Source of the DNA: Saccharospirillum impatiens DSM 12546
GTDB taxonomy: Bacteria > Pseudomonadota > Gammaproteobacteria > Pseudomonadales > Natronospirillaceae
Length of the DNA: 64,000 nt
NCBI RefSeq assembly: GCF_000423605.1
Contig: NZ_AUIH01000026.1
Span: forward strand, 1-64,000
Direction: 5' to 3'
Under the pieces are notes generated by a model. That model searched no databases. It was not told the DNA's origin and saw only the letters and a list, made by a program, of their open reading frames with translations. Each line of letters opens with the position of its first letter. The first letter of the stretch is position 1. This document shows positions 17,780 to 27,276 of this stretch, one piece after another. Position numbers and translations under genes: made by a program.

Positions 17780-18895
17780 TCAGGTATTACTCGCTTCAAA
17801 GGTCTTCTGCTCGTGACGTGAGTACAGGGTTTCCCAGCGTTCGCACTGCGGGCAGTACCACAACAGGGTTGTCGACTGGAATCCACAATGGGTGCATTGA
17901 TACTGGTCTGACAAGCGCAACTTGATTCGCTTCAGCGATTCGATCAGCACAGAACGAGCGCGGTCACCAATATCCTGGCGCTGTTCAATCCAGCGCTGCA
18001 TCAAATCGAAAGACGCACCGGAATGCACAATTTGCTCAAATTCGTTTTGCCATTGCATGGCTCTGGGGTCGTGAGGCCCAACCAGATCAAGTAACTCGCT
18101 GAGTATGCGATGGCTCGGGTGACGCTGATAGAGGGTTTCCAGATACTTGCGAAACGTAGCCTCGCCACCTGTTAAGCGGCTCAACCGCTTTAGCGCAGGG
18201 AGTATGACATCGATGCGCCGGACATCCCGATCAAGACCATCACGTAACCATCGAATGGCCCGATGGTAATTTCCCTGCGTGGTATCCAGCTCGGCACTGA
18301 CCAGATAGGTTCTCGCGCTATCGGACACCCTTCGCGCCTCTTTGAGCGAATGACGCGCCTCAGTCGTCTGGCCTTCATGGCTCAATTTTATTGCCAGTTC
18401 ACAATAAAAATTGGCTAGCCGGATGCTGCCCGACCCCGCCTGGCCATACTTGCGCACCAGTTCAATGGCGCGCTCCCACTCCTGCTCTCGCTCGAGCACC
18501 GCAAGCCACAAGCGAAAGGCCCGGGCCGAATTCAACATGCCATCGCCCACGATCATCGACTCCAGAATGGATTCTGCATGACCGAGAAAACCGCCGGAGA
18601 AAAAATCCTGTGCGAGTTCTACCCGCACCCGACTGACGTCAGCTTCCGACAAGTCAGCCTCAAGCAATGCTTCATGAACACGGATGGCACGATCAATCTG
18701 ACCTCGCTTGCGAAACAACTCACCCAGGGCGAGGTGAATTTCAAGCGTATCGTCATCAACAACCAGCCGCTCCAGCAGTACATCCAGCTCCCGATCCGGC
18801 TGGGCCGACAATGGCTCAAACGGATCCAACTGAAACCGTGGACCGGACATGGGGTTAACCAGGCGTTGAAAGGCCTGTTTCAACAGAGACATCAT
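17780..18895 (-). CDS. lapB: LapB/YciM-like TPR and rubredoxin protein
   Basis: LapB controls lipopolysaccharide synthesis by steering LpxC to FtsH proteolysis. This 371-residue protein has the TPR body (IHLALGELFRKRGQIDRAIRVHEALLEA near 53-80; FYCELAIKLSHEG near 163) and the C-terminal rubredoxin-type zinc site CTHCGF...WYCPQCERWETL. It follows lapA with a 3-base gap, the standard order. The N-terminus differs: E. coli LapB begins with a transmembrane helix, whereas here residues 1-35 (MMSLLKQAFQRLVNPMSGPRF) are polar and no membrane anchor is visible. The protein may associate with the membrane through LapA, or be soluble. Confidence 0.9.
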   Translation of the reverse strand: MMSLLKQAFQRLVNPMSGPRFQLDPFEPLSAQPDRELDVLLERLVVDDDTLEIHLALGELFRKRGQIDRAIRVHEALLEADLSEADVSRVRVELAQDFFSGGFLGHAESILESMIVGDGMLNSARAFRLWLAVLEREQEWERAIELVRKYGQAGSGSIRLANFYCELAIKLSHEGQTTEARHSLKEARRVSDSARTYLVSAELDTTQGNYHRAIRWLRDGLDRDVRRIDVILPALKRLSRLTGGEATFRKYLETLYQRHPSHRILSELLDLVGPHDPRAMQWQNEFEQIVHSGASFDLMQRWIEQRQDIGDRARSVLIESLKRIKLRLSDQYQCTHCGFQSTTLLWYCPQCERWETLYSRHEQKTFEASNT

Positions 18896-18898
18896 GAT

Positions 18899-19117
18899 CT
18901 ACTTCCTGGCTGCCTTGCGGCCTGCCAATCGCCCAAATACCAAGCCGATCAATATTCCCAGGAATACAGCCAACACCAGCCACACGAACAGGGGCAGAGA
19001 GGGTGTCATCCAACCCAGAAATGTCAGGGCGACGCTTTGATTATTGCCAAAGGCCAGCAGCCAAGACAGAACTATCAGGATCAACAAAGTAAGCATTCGG
19101 AGTGATCGGGCGATCAT
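18899..19117 (-). CDS. lapA: lipopolysaccharide assembly protein A
   Basis: A 72-residue inner-membrane protein with two transmembrane helices (LTLLILIVLSWLLAFG, about 9-24; LFVWLVLAVFLGILIGLVFG, about 43-62) and a basic C-terminus, the DUF1049/LapA pattern. It is encoded directly upstream of lapB and downstream of ihfB, as in E. coli and Pseudomonas, and probably forms a complex with LapB. Length is slightly below the E. coli protein because the cytoplasmic tail is short. Confidence 0.9.
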   Translation of the reverse strand: MIARSLRMLTLLILIVLSWLLAFGNNQSVALTFLGWMTPSLPLFVWLVLAVFLGILIGLVFGRLAGRKAARK

Positions 19118-19164
19118 GAGTAACGCAAGCCTCCCGGCTTAGGGATAGGATGAAAAGTAAATCG

Positions 19165-19458
19165 CTATTCGTCTTCGATGGAGACATTCACCGATTCCCG
19201 CAACTCCTTACCCGGCTTGAAATGAGGCACATATTTGCCTTCCAGGGTAACGGACTCGCCGGTCTTGGGGTTCCGACCTACGCGGGGTGACCGGTAATGC
19301 AGGGAAAAACTGCCAAAACCGCGGATCTCAATGCGCTCGCCGTCCGACAGACTTTCAGCCATGTGATCGAGCATTGTCTTGATTGCGAGCTCGACATCCT
19401 TGACTGACAGTTGATTCTGACGGTCGACGATGCGTTCAATTAACTCGGATTTGGTCAT
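19165..19458 (-). CDS. ihfB: integration host factor subunit beta
   Basis: A 97-residue HU/IHF protein. The beta-subunit N-terminus [31 protein letters not shown] and the DNA-intercalating arm with [11 protein letters not shown] (proline at about 64) are clear. Its position between rpsA and lapA is conserved. A strong GGGGAGG ribosome binding site precedes the ATG. It forms the heterodimer with IhfA, encoded 8 kb away in this window. Confidence 0.97.
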   Translation of the reverse strand: MTKSELIERIVDRQNQLSVKDVELAIKTMLDHMAESLSDGERIEIRGFGSFSLHYRSPRVGRNPKTGESVTLEGKYVPHFKPGKELRESVNVSIEDE

Positions 19459-19803
19459 CTTCGAACCTCCCCGGTCGGGTCTTCCTTTACGGTCAATATT
19501 TAGACTAATTCACCCTTTGAAATAACACAAGTGTTTATTTTTTAACGTTTTTTTACGCGCTTATGTCTTCAACAGAGCAATGCGTAACCATTCCAGGTTG
19601 CCAGCCAACGACTATCGAGAGGTTCATTCACAAGATCAGCTTACCCAACAATGATGCCGGTCTGTACCGAAGTAGACTGCACATACACAAAACACCTTCG
19701 TCACGCCCAACTCATCAGAGAAGTGCCGCGCATTTCGGCGACGGCCATCTTCGCCGTGCAAAGGTTATCAGGTGCCCGACCCAACTCACTTTTCGACAGG
19801 CAC
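19459..19803. other. ihfB upstream region
   Basis: The 345 bases between the rpsA terminator and ihfB hold no convincing gene. The part next to ihfB is AT-rich and probably contains its promoter; a TTGTGT-N17-TAGTCT pair is a weak candidate. Confidence 0.45.
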
Positions 19804-19831
19804 AAAAAAACCGGCACAAGGCCGGTTTTTT
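19804..19831 (-). terminator. rpsA terminator
   Basis: Stem ACCGGC/GCCGGT extended by A-T pairs, loop of five, and seven T residues on the minus strand. It begins 20 bases after the rpsA stop. Confidence 0.9.
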
Positions 19832-19850
19832 CTGGATCAGCAGACGAGTA

Positions 19851-21530
19851 TCAGTCGCCCTGCTCCATCTTCTGCTTAATCAGATCACCAATGGTGGTCG
19901 GACCAGAGGCTTCAGCGGTTTTCTCTTTCAGATCACGAACCGCTACCTTCTCATCCTGAACGTCTTTCGACTTCACAGAGAGGGTAATCGCACGATTCTT
20001 GCGGTCAACGCTGATGATCTTGGCTTCAACCGAATCGCCTTCTTTCAGCACGTTGCGAGCATCTTCAACTTTGTCCCGAGAAATCTCAGAAGCCTTCAGA
20101 GTGGCTTCAACTTCTTCAGACAAGGTGATGATGGCCGCTTTGGCGTCCACTTCTTTGACGATACCGGTCACAATGGAGCCTTTATCGTTTTCGCTGACGT
20201 ACTCAGCAAACGGATCGCTATCCAGCTGCTTGATACCCAGTGAGATACGCTCACGTTCCGGATCGATCGACAGAATGGTGGTTTCCAGTTCGTCACCTTT
20301 CTTGTACTTGCGTACTGCATCTTCACCGGATTCGTTCCAGCTAATGTCAGACAGGTGAACCAGGCCGTCAATGCCGCCTTCCAGACCAATGAAGATACCG
20401 AAATCGGTAATCGACTTGATCTTGCCAGACACTTTGTCGCCCTTGTTGTAGTTGTTGGAGAAGTCTTCCCATGGGTTAACAACGGTTTGCTTGATACCCA
20501 GAGAAATACGACGACGCTCTTCATCGATATCGAGAATCATGACTTCGATGTCGTCACCAACAGAGACCACCTTGGACGGGTGGATATTCTTGTTGGTCCA
20601 ATCCATTTCAGAGACGTGCACCAGGCCTTCAACGCCTTCTTCCAGCTCAGCAAAGCAGCCGTAGTCGGTCAGGTTGGTTACGCGTGCCTTAACCACAGAC
20701 TCTTCCGGGTAGCGGCCTTTGATGTCGACCCAGGGATCTTCACCCAATTGCTTCAGACCCAGTGAAACACGGTTGCGCTCACGGTCAAACTTCAGCACTT
20801 TAACGTCAATCTCATCACCCACCTGAACGATCTCGCTCGGGTGCTTGATGCGCTTCCACGCCATATCAGTGATGTGCAGCAGGCCGTCTACACCGCCCAG
20901 GTCTACGAAAGCACCGTAGTCGGTCAGGTTCTTGACGATGCCCTTAACAACCTGGCCTTCCTGCAGGCTGGCCAGCAGCTCTTCACGCTCGGCACTGTTG
21001 GATGCTTCCAGCACAGCACGGCGGGAAACAACGACGTTGTTGCGACGACGGTCCAGCTTGATGACTTTGAAATCCAGCTCTTTGCCTTCCAGGTGCGCGG
21101 TATCGCGGACCGGACGGATGTCGACCAGTGAACCTGGCAGGAAAGCGCGTACAGAGCTGATGTCGACAGTAAAGCCACCTTTGACTTTGCCGTTGATGAT
21201 GCCTTTGACTACTTCTTCCGCTTCGTAAGCTTTTTCCAGCTCAGACCAGGCTTCAGAACGCTTGGCTTTTTCACGCGACAGGCGTGTGTCACCAAAACCG
21301 TCTTCTACCGCTTCCAGAGCAACTTTAACTTCGTCACCCACGGCCACTTCCAGCTCACCCTCTTCACTCAGGAACTGCGAGCGAGGAATGACACCTTCGG
21401 ATTTCAGGCCAGCATGTACTGTTACCCAGTCAGAGTCGATTGCTACAACGACACCGGTAACAATGGAGCCTGGCTCCATTTCAATGGTCTTTAAGCTTTC
21501 TTCAAAAAGTTCGGCGAAAGATTCAGTCAT
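19851..21530 (-). CDS. rpsA: 30S ribosomal protein S1
   Basis: A 559-residue protein with six S1 (OB-fold) repeats, visible from recurring [35 protein letters not shown] units, for example [37 protein letters not shown] and [22 protein letters not shown]. The first two repeats bind the ribosome and the rest bind mRNA. I set the start at ATG 21530 ([15 protein letters not shown]), aligned with E. coli; the open frame runs further upstream to about 21788, but that part has no S1 resemblance. It sits between cmk and ihfB as usual. Confidence 0.97.
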   Translation of the reverse strand: MTESFAELFEESLKTIEMEPGSIVTGVVVAIDSDWVTVHAGLKSEGVIPRSQFLSEEGELEVAVGDEVKVALEAVEDGFGDTRLSREKAKRSEAWSELEKAYEAEEVVKGIINGKVKGGFTVDISSVRAFLPGSLVDIRPVRDTAHLEGKELDFKVIKLDRRRNNVVVSRRAVLEASNSAEREELLASLQEGQVVKGIVKNLTDYGAFVDLGGVDGLLHITDMAWKRIKHPSEIVQVGDEIDVKVLKFDRERNRVSLGLKQLGEDPWVDIKGRYPEESVVKARVTNLTDYGCFAELEEGVEGLVHVSEMDWTNKNIHPSKVVSVGDDIEVMILDIDEERRRISLGIKQTVVNPWEDFSNNYNKGDKVSGKIKSITDFGIFIGLEGGIDGLVHLSDISWNESGEDAVRKYKKGDELETTILSIDPERERISLGIKQLDSDPFAEYVSENDKGSIVTGIVKEVDAKAAIITLSEEVEATLKASEISRDKVEDARNVLKEGDSVEAKIISVDRKNRAITLSVKSKDVQDEKVAVRDLKEKTAEASGPTTIGDLIKQKMEQGD

Positions 21531-21736
21531 TCGATTAAATGTCCCAATGATTAACGGCCTGTGGTGTGAGGAGTGCGACTCTCTCGTAAATACAGACCTT
21601 TCCGCACGCCAGCCCGCACGGGTCAACCCAACAATTCCTGATGCCGCCTTGCTGGAACTGCGGTCAATCAGGGTCTTTGCTACCTCTGAGGCGAGTTCGA
21701 AAACCCACTTAAAATAGCTGAAATCAGGAGCGCGTA

Positions 21737-21764
21737 TTATACGGATTAAGCGCCAGGAACCAAG
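21737..21764 (-). promoter_or_regulatory. rpsA promoter with long leader
   Basis: Minus strand TTGGTT (21759-21764), 16-base spacer, perfect TATAAT (21737-21742). The transcript would carry a leader of about 200 bases before the rpsA start. S1 is autoregulated through its leader in E. coli, so this untranslated stretch (21531-21730) may do the same. The rest of the 357-base gap to cmk shows no gene. Confidence 0.6.
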
Positions 21765-21887
21765 GGGTGAAGCCCTTTTTTTGCTCAAATAGGCCCCGAA
21801 TTCGGCCTGATCCCTGTAAATTACCGGCCAAAGCCCAGCTTAAGCACTTTTTAAGTTCGCTGAGAGTCAGGGCAACCTAACGAACAG

Positions 21888-22577
21888 CTAGTGGCTGACC
21901 AGCCCTCGATCCGACGCTTGCTGCAGAACACGCTCAAGCACCGCCTCGATACCCAATTCGGTTGTATCAATAACCAGGGCGTCCTCTGCGGGCTTAAGCG
22001 GCGCAACCGTCCGGTTACGATCTCGCTCATCACGCTCATTGATGTCTTGCAGTACCTGATCATAGTCCACGACACTGCCACCGCGCTCCAATTGCCGAAC
22101 CCTGCGACGGGCTCGCTCATCACTGGTAGCTGTCAGGAATATCTTAAGCGGTGCGTCGGTAAAAACCACGGTGCCCATGTCACGGCCATCGGCAATCAGC
22201 CCGGGATCAGTACGAAACGCCCGCTGACGACGCAGCAGAGCATCCCGAACCCGGGAAAAAGCAGCCACTCTTGAGGCATTGGAGCCTACTTCTTCAGTAC
22301 GGACCTGCCGCGTAACGTCGTCACCCTCAAGCAGGATGGTCATATCACCACCGGCCTCTTGCTGAAATCGAATATCCAGATGTTCAGCAATGACCGCCAG
22401 GGCGGATTCATTGTCAAAATCAACGCCATGATTCATTGCCGCCAGCGCGGCAAGACGGTACAACGCGCCAGAGTCGAGATAGTGCCAACCCAGTTGCTTG
22501 GCCAGCAGACCGCTTACGGTGCCCTTTCCAACGCCGCCAGGCCCATCCAGGGTAATGACGGGAGCTTTGGATAACAT
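21888..22577 (-). CDS. cmk: cytidylate kinase
   Basis: Phosphorylates CMP/dCMP with ATP. The P-loop GPGGVGKGT is at about residues 10-18 and the CMP-binding [15 protein letters not shown] motif ([23 protein letters not shown]) is present, as is the basic lid [15 protein letters not shown] place the start at ATG 22577, six bases after AGAGGA and just beyond the end of the tyrA-aroA gene; a TTG six bases further up is also in frame. About 229 residues, the normal size. Confidence 0.95.
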   Translation of the reverse strand: MLSKAPVITLDGPGGVGKGTVSGLLAKQLGWHYLDSGALYRLAALAAMNHGVDFDNESALAVIAEHLDIRFQQEAGGDMTILLEGDDVTRQVRTEEVGSNASRVAAFSRVRDALLRRQRAFRTDPGLIADGRDMGTVVFTDAPLKIFLTATSDERARRRVRQLERGGSVVDYDQVLQDINERDERDRNRTVAPLKPAEDALVIDTTELGIEAVLERVLQQASDRGLVSH

Positions 22578-22579
22578 AA

Positions 22580-24796
22580 TCAATCCTCTACGGTCACCGA
22601 ATAGCCGAGTGCCAGGGCATGCTCGGCAAAATCCGGATAGGCACTGAGTACGCGCCCGGAATTTCGAATAATGACAGGCCGCAAAGCTGTCTGTGCCGCG
22701 ACCACATACGCCAGCGCCACCCGGTGGTCACCGCCGCAATCGACAATACCGCCATCCAGAGGGCGCTCATTTTGGCCCCTAATAATGACGGCACCTCCTT
22801 TCAACTCTATGTCGGCACCCAGTGTAGTCAGCCCTTCCACCATGGTTTTCAGCCGATCCGTTTCCTTGAAACGCAACTCTCGTATGCCGCTGAAACGGGA
22901 TACTCCCTGGGCCTGGGTCGCCAGTACAAAGAGCAACGGAAACTCATCAATGGTTAGACCCGAGACATCCGCTTCGCTGTCAGTCGCTACCAGCGGCGCG
23001 TAGTCTACCTGAATATCCGCTACGGGCTCACCCCCAAGATCACGATGGTGCATTAGTCTGATGCGCGCACCCATGCGCGCCAGAACAGCCAGCAACCCCA
23101 ATCGACTGGGGTTGACACCGACGCCTGTCACCGTCAAATGAGAGTCCGGCACCAGACTGGCCGCCGCCAGATGAACCGCAGCCAGGGAGAAATCCCCCGG
23201 AATATCGCAGTTAAAGCCGCTCCACTGAGAGGTGGGTCCTAACGTGACGACGCCGGAATCTGTGTGCACCGGACAGCCCAGCCTCTTCAGCAACAATTCA
23301 GTATGGTTTCGACTCGGGCCCGCTTCCTGTAAACGCATCGAAACACCCGAACACAGACCTGCCAGCAGCAACGTGGTTTTTACCTGGGCACTGGCCATCG
23401 GCAATCGGTAGTCGAGGGGCTCAAGCGCCGTCACCGGGTGCATCACTACGGGGGCGGTTTTTCGTGCAGACAGGTCAACGCGAGCACCCATCTGCTGCAA
23501 TGGTTGCTGAATTCGTTCCATCGGCCGCTGGCTCAGCGACGCATCACCGATCAGTTCGCTGCTGAAAGACTGAGCACTGAGCACCCCCGCCAACAGTCGC
23601 ATCGATGTGGCTGAGTTTCCCATGTATAAAGGGCTGTCCGCCGCTTTAAGGCCAAGACGACCGACACCGGTCACCAGCAAACCGCCAGCATCGTCAGCTT
23701 CAATGCACACCCCCAATTTGCGCAGCGCCTCAAGGGTTGTGCGATTGTCGCTTCCGCTTCCAAACCCTCTCAATTGGCTCTGCCCCTCTGCCAGTGCGGC
23801 CAAAATAACCGCCCGGTGAGAAATGGATCGGTCTCCCGGAACCTCAACCTGCCCGGTCAGTCCCGAGCGAACCGGGGCTGCAATCAGATTTTTGCGAATA
23901 TCGTCGCCATGACGCTGGCGGCTGCTGAGTATCTCAGTGAAATAGTCCCGGGCGGACTTGGCTCGGCCAAAGACAGACTTGAGCGTATCGCCCTCCCTGT
24001 TCTCAATGGCGTCAGCCAGAACGTCAAGATCAGCCTGAAAGCGTCGCAATATGTTTAGGGTAGCCTCACGGTTCGCAAGGAAAACGTCATGCCACATGGT
24101 TGGATCGGAGGCCGCAATACGGGTGAAATCACGAAACCCACCGGCCGCATAGCGGAATATTTCCCGATTTTCAGATTCACGGGCAAGTGTATCGACCAGC
24201 GAGAACGCGAGCAGGTGTGGCAAATGACTGGTGGCCGCCAGCACTTCATCATGGCGAGCTACCGACATGGTCACCACATCCGCCCCCACAGATTGCCAGA
24301 GCCGTGTCAGCAGCTGCACCGCCGTCGGCGAGGAGGTCGGCAGCGGCGTTAAAATCAGCAAGTGGTGGTCAAACAGATCGGATTTCGCCGCTGCCAGACC
24401 CGAGCGTTCCGCACCAGCAATTGGGTGACCCGGCACAAACCCGGACGGCAACTCGCCAAGCGCCTCAAGAGTGGCCTCGACGACAGCCCCTTTGACACTG
24501 CCAACATCAGAAATAACGGTGTCGCCCGTGAGCCAGGGCTTCAACTGGGCAAGCACAGACCCCATCGCCAACACCGGTACGGCCAGGATAACGACATCGA
24601 AGGAGACTTTCAGCTCGGAAAAGGTGACAGCTTCATCAACAATGCCCATGGCTCGGGCTTTCTCAGCAACGCCGGGCTGCGCATCCAATCCAATAACCGT
24701 CGCCGATTGCGAGAGACTCAGAGCTTTGGCAAAGGACGCGCCAATCATTCCCAGCCCCACAATCAGGACCCGGGGTTTGGTGGGACCAACAGTCAC
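22580..24796 (-). CDS. aroA: fused prephenate dehydrogenase / EPSP synthase
   Basis: A 738-residue bifunctional protein. Residues 1-300 are TyrA-like, with the NAD-binding [14 protein letters not shown] (13-26) and [11 protein letters not shown]. Residues about 305-738 are 3-phosphoshikimate 1-carboxyvinyltransferase, with [20 protein letters not shown] (319-338), [12 protein letters not shown] and [11 protein letters not shown]. The same fusion is known in Pseudomonas and relatives. It links the shikimate pathway with tyrosine synthesis in an operon with pheA and cmk. It begins with GTG at 24796. The usual hisC neighbour upstream is missing (see 24797-25016). Confidence 0.95.
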   Translation of the reverse strand: MTVGPTKPRVLIVGLGMIGASFAKALSLSQSATVIGLDAQPGVAEKARAMGIVDEAVTFSELKVSFDVVILAVPVLAMGSVLAQLKPWLTGDTVISDVGSVKGAVVEATLEALGELPSGFVPGHPIAGAERSGLAAAKSDLFDHHLLILTPLPTSSPTAVQLLTRLWQSVGADVVTMSVARHDEVLAATSHLPHLLAFSLVDTLARESENREIFRYAAGGFRDFTRIAASDPTMWHDVFLANREATLNILRRFQADLDVLADAIENREGDTLKSVFGRAKSARDYFTEILSSRQRHGDDIRKNLIAAPVRSGLTGQVEVPGDRSISHRAVILAALAEGQSQLRGFGSGSDNRTTLEALRKLGVCIEADDAGGLLVTGVGRLGLKAADSPLYMGNSATSMRLLAGVLSAQSFSSELIGDASLSQRPMERIQQPLQQMGARVDLSARKTAPVVMHPVTALEPLDYRLPMASAQVKTTLLLAGLCSGVSMRLQEAGPSRNHTELLLKRLGCPVHTDSGVVTLGPTSQWSGFNCDIPGDFSLAAVHLAAASLVPDSHLTVTGVGVNPSRLGLLAVLARMGARIRLMHHRDLGGEPVADIQVDYAPLVATDSEADVSGLTIDEFPLLFVLATQAQGVSRFSGIRELRFKETDRLKTMVEGLTTLGADIELKGGAVIIRGQNERPLDGGIVDCGGDHRVALAYVVAAQTALRPVIIRNSGRVLSAYPDFAEHALALGYSVTVED

Positions 24797-25016
24797 GCCT
24801 CACCCACCCTCAAACACAGACTGCCCGCGTCGGACCAACACCTGACACCCGAGCGCCTGGCGACACAATACTCAACCCAGGAGGCGATTTTCGACCACCG
24901 GCGCCCCTTTCCGGTCACTGGCTTTGCGCATTTGCAGCCCATCGTGCTTCCTCTAGTTCCCTGCAGGGCGAGCAATATACCGAACCCCAGCTCCCATTCA
25001 AGGCGTTGCTGACGAA
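24797..25016. other. pheA-tyrA/aroA gap where hisC is usually found
   Basis: In Pseudomonas the aromatic/histidinol-phosphate aminotransferase gene hisC2 lies here. Only 220 bases remain and none of the frames resembles an aminotransferase. No terminator or promoter is evident. Confidence 0.6.
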
Positions 25017-26138
25017 TTATAAAACCGCCCTGGGGTAAGACCCTAGCACCTTAACCTCAACCGCTTTCTCACCGATTTCAGCCAGGGCTCGCTGTACGTT
25101 GTCACTGCCAATATGCCCGGAAAAATCGATAAAGAAGACATAGGTCCAGTTACCGGAGGGTGACGGGCGGGTTTCCAGGCGCGTCATGTCAACATTGTGA
25201 TCATTGAACGGGCGCAACAAATGATACAAAGCACCCGGTTCATTGCGCATCGACACCACGATGGACGTTTTATCTTCACCTGAGGTACCGACTTCTTCGG
25301 TGCCAATGATCAGAAACCGTGTGGAATTGTCGGGTGAGTCTTCAATTTTTTGCTCAATGATGTCCAGATCGTACAAGCTGGCCGCCATTTCTCCGGCAAT
25401 CGCCGCCGAATTCCACTCACCGTGGACCCGGCGGGCGGCTTCCGCATTGCTGTTGACCGCTATTCTCTCAGCCATGGGCATGTGGGCGTCCAGCCATTTC
25501 CGACACTGGGCCAGAGACTGCTGATGGCTATATATTCGGGAAATTTTGCCGCGCTGGGTATTGGGGCCTACCATCAGGTGATGATGGATGCGCAGCTCAA
25601 CTTCACCGCAAATTTTCAAATTTGAATTAATGAAGGTATCCAGCGTGTGGTTCACCACGCCTTCGGTTGAATTCTCAACCGGCACAACACCGTACTTGCA
25701 AGCCCCGGCTTCTACCTCCCGGAACACTTCATCAATGGCTGGCATGGGTTTGGACTGCACCCACTGGCCAAAATGCTTGAGTGTGGCCTGCTGGGTAAAA
25801 GTGCCTTCGGGGCCGAGATAGGCGACTTCCAGGGGCTTTTCAAGTGCCAGACAGGCCGACATGATTTCGCGGAACAATCGCGCCATGTCTTCATTGCCAA
25901 GCGGGCCCTGGTTACGATCCATCACCCGGGTCAGGACCTGGGCTTCCCGCTCAGGGCGATAGAAAACGGCATTGTCCGGATCGGCTTTTAGTTTCACATC
26001 GGCCACTTTTAACGCACAACGTGCCCGGGCGGAAATGCGTTCCAGAATCTCAATATCGAGGCGATCAATAACCTCGCGCAACTGCGCCAGATCCAACGAA
26101 TCAATTTCATCTGCTTTGGGGGGACTTTGCTCAGCCAT
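25017..26138 (-). CDS. pheA: bifunctional chorismate mutase / prephenate dehydratase
   Basis: The P-protein of phenylalanine synthesis. Domains: AroQ chorismate mutase (residues about 10-95, LAQLREVIDRLDIEILERISARARCALKVADVK), prephenate dehydratase (about 105-285, VAYLGPEGTFTQQATLKHFG and the catalytic-threonine region VPVENSTEGVVNHTLD), and a C-terminal ACT domain for feedback by phenylalanine (about 295-373, GALYHLLRPFNDHNVDMTRLETRPS). ATG 26138 is chosen because an AAGGAG lies upstream and the gene then overlaps serC by 8 bases. Confidence 0.96.
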   Translation of the reverse strand: MAEQSPPKADEIDSLDLAQLREVIDRLDIEILERISARARCALKVADVKLKADPDNAVFYRPEREAQVLTRVMDRNQGPLGNEDMARLFREIMSACLALEKPLEVAYLGPEGTFTQQATLKHFGQWVQSKPMPAIDEVFREVEAGACKYGVVPVENSTEGVVNHTLDTFINSNLKICGEVELRIHHHLMVGPNTQRGKISRIYSHQQSLAQCRKWLDAHMPMAERIAVNSNAEAARRVHGEWNSAAIAGEMAASLYDLDIIEQKIEDSPDNSTRFLIIGTEEVGTSGEDKTSIVVSMRNEPGALYHLLRPFNDHNVDMTRLETRPSPSGNWTYVFFIDFSGHIGSDNVQRALAEIGEKAVEVKVLGSYPRAVL

Positions 26139-27213
26139 GACGTTGCTCAAACTCCTTCATGTAAGAGACCAGCGCTTCAACACCCGCCAGCGGCATAGCG
26201 TTGTAGATACTGGCTCGCATACCACCAACACTGCGATGGCCCTGCAAATTATACAGACCCGCCTCATGCGCACCTGACAAAAACGACTCGTTCAATCGCT
26301 CATCTGCCAGAATAAAGGGCACATTCATGCGTGAACGGTGGTCAATCGAAATCGGGTTGGAATAGAACCCACTGTCGTTTATGGAACGGTACAACAAGCC
26401 AGACTTTTCAGCATTCAACCGCTCGAACGACTCAACACCACCGTTACTTTCCAGCCACTCAAACACCAGACCGGCCAGATAAATGGCGAAGGTCGGCGGC
26501 GTATTCACCATTGAGCCGTTATCGGCCTGGGCCTGATAGTCCAACAGCGATGGTGTACCTGGCAAAGCACTGCCCAACAGTGAACGACGCACTATCACCA
26601 GAGTCAGGCCAGCCGGACCTATGTTTTTCTGGGCACCGGCATAAATCAGGTCGAAGTCATTGACCGTGATGGCTTTCGACAAAATGCACGACGACATGTC
26701 TGCAACAAGCGGCACCGAACCTGAATCCGGCACGTAATCAAATTCCACGCCGCCGATGGTCTCATTGGGGGTGTAATGCAGATAAGCCGCGTCAGGGCTG
26801 GCTGAAAATTCATCGGCGCGAACAGCCCTAAGGTAGTGCTCGTTTTTTGTCGAGGCAAGCACCCGGGCTTCACCGTAGCGTGCAGCTTCTTTGATTGCCT
26901 TGACCGACCAGGCACCGGTATCGAGAAATTCCGCAGCACCACCGCGGCCCAGCAAGTTCATGGGCACACAGGAAAACTGCAGGGTTGCCCCACCCTGAAC
27001 AAAGAGCACGGCGAAGTCATCGGAGACACCCAGCAAACGGCGCAACCGGGACTCAGCCGACTCCAGAACACTGACAAATTCGTCAGACCGGTGCGACAGC
27101 TCCATCACCGACATGCCGGTGCCCTGCCATTCCATCAATTCCTGTTGCGCCCGCTGCATAACAGCATCGGGCAACATCGCAGGCCCAGAACAAAAATTGT
27201 ATCCCCGGGTCAT
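26131..27213 (-). CDS. serC: phosphoserine aminotransferase
   Basis: A PLP enzyme converting 3-phosphohydroxypyruvate to phosphoserine, and also acting in the pyridoxal phosphate pathway. The 360-residue frame begins with the typical YNFCSGPAMLPDAVMQRAQQEL. The PLP lysine is in DLIYAGAQKNIGPAGLTLVIVR (about 195-200). The C-terminus has LQGHRSVGGMRASIYNAMP. Length is normal. It lies between gyrA and pheA as in Pseudomonas; the 64-base gap from gyrA contains a GC-rich hairpin. Confidence 0.96.
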   Translation of the reverse strand: MTRGYNFCSGPAMLPDAVMQRAQQELMEWQGTGMSVMELSHRSDEFVSVLESAESRLRRLLGVSDDFAVLFVQGGATLQFSCVPMNLLGRGGAAEFLDTGAWSVKAIKEAARYGEARVLASTKNEHYLRAVRADEFSASPDAAYLHYTPNETIGGVEFDYVPDSGSVPLVADMSSCILSKAITVNDFDLIYAGAQKNIGPAGLTLVIVRRSLLGSALPGTPSLLDYQAQADNGSMVNTPPTFAIYLAGLVFEWLESNGGVESFERLNAEKSGLLYRSINDSGFYSNPISIDHRSRMNVPFILADERLNESFLSGAHEAGLYNLQGHRSVGGMRASIYNAMPLAGVEALVSYMKEFEQRHG

Positions 27214-27241
27214 CGCTCGCGTTCCTGGTCTGATTGATCAA

Positions 27242-27262
27242 GCCGCCGCCACTGGCGGCGGC
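27242..27262 (-). terminator. GC-rich hairpin between gyrA and serC
   Basis: A nine-bp perfect stem GCCGCCGCC/GGCGGCGGC with a three-base loop. No T-tract follows, so it may attenuate, stabilise mRNA ends, or act with Rho; it is not a textbook intrinsic terminator. Confidence 0.45.
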
Positions 27263-27276
27263 GTTATTCCGTGTTG

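Noticed and set aside
19563-20243. 226-codon plus-strand frame
   Set aside because: Mostly antisense to the end of rpsA; no recognisable product.
21531-21788. N-terminal extension of ribosomal protein S1
   Set aside because: The open frame continues upstream, but its residues do not resemble S1, a promoter lies inside it, and S1 proteins start at the [10 protein letters not shown] position.
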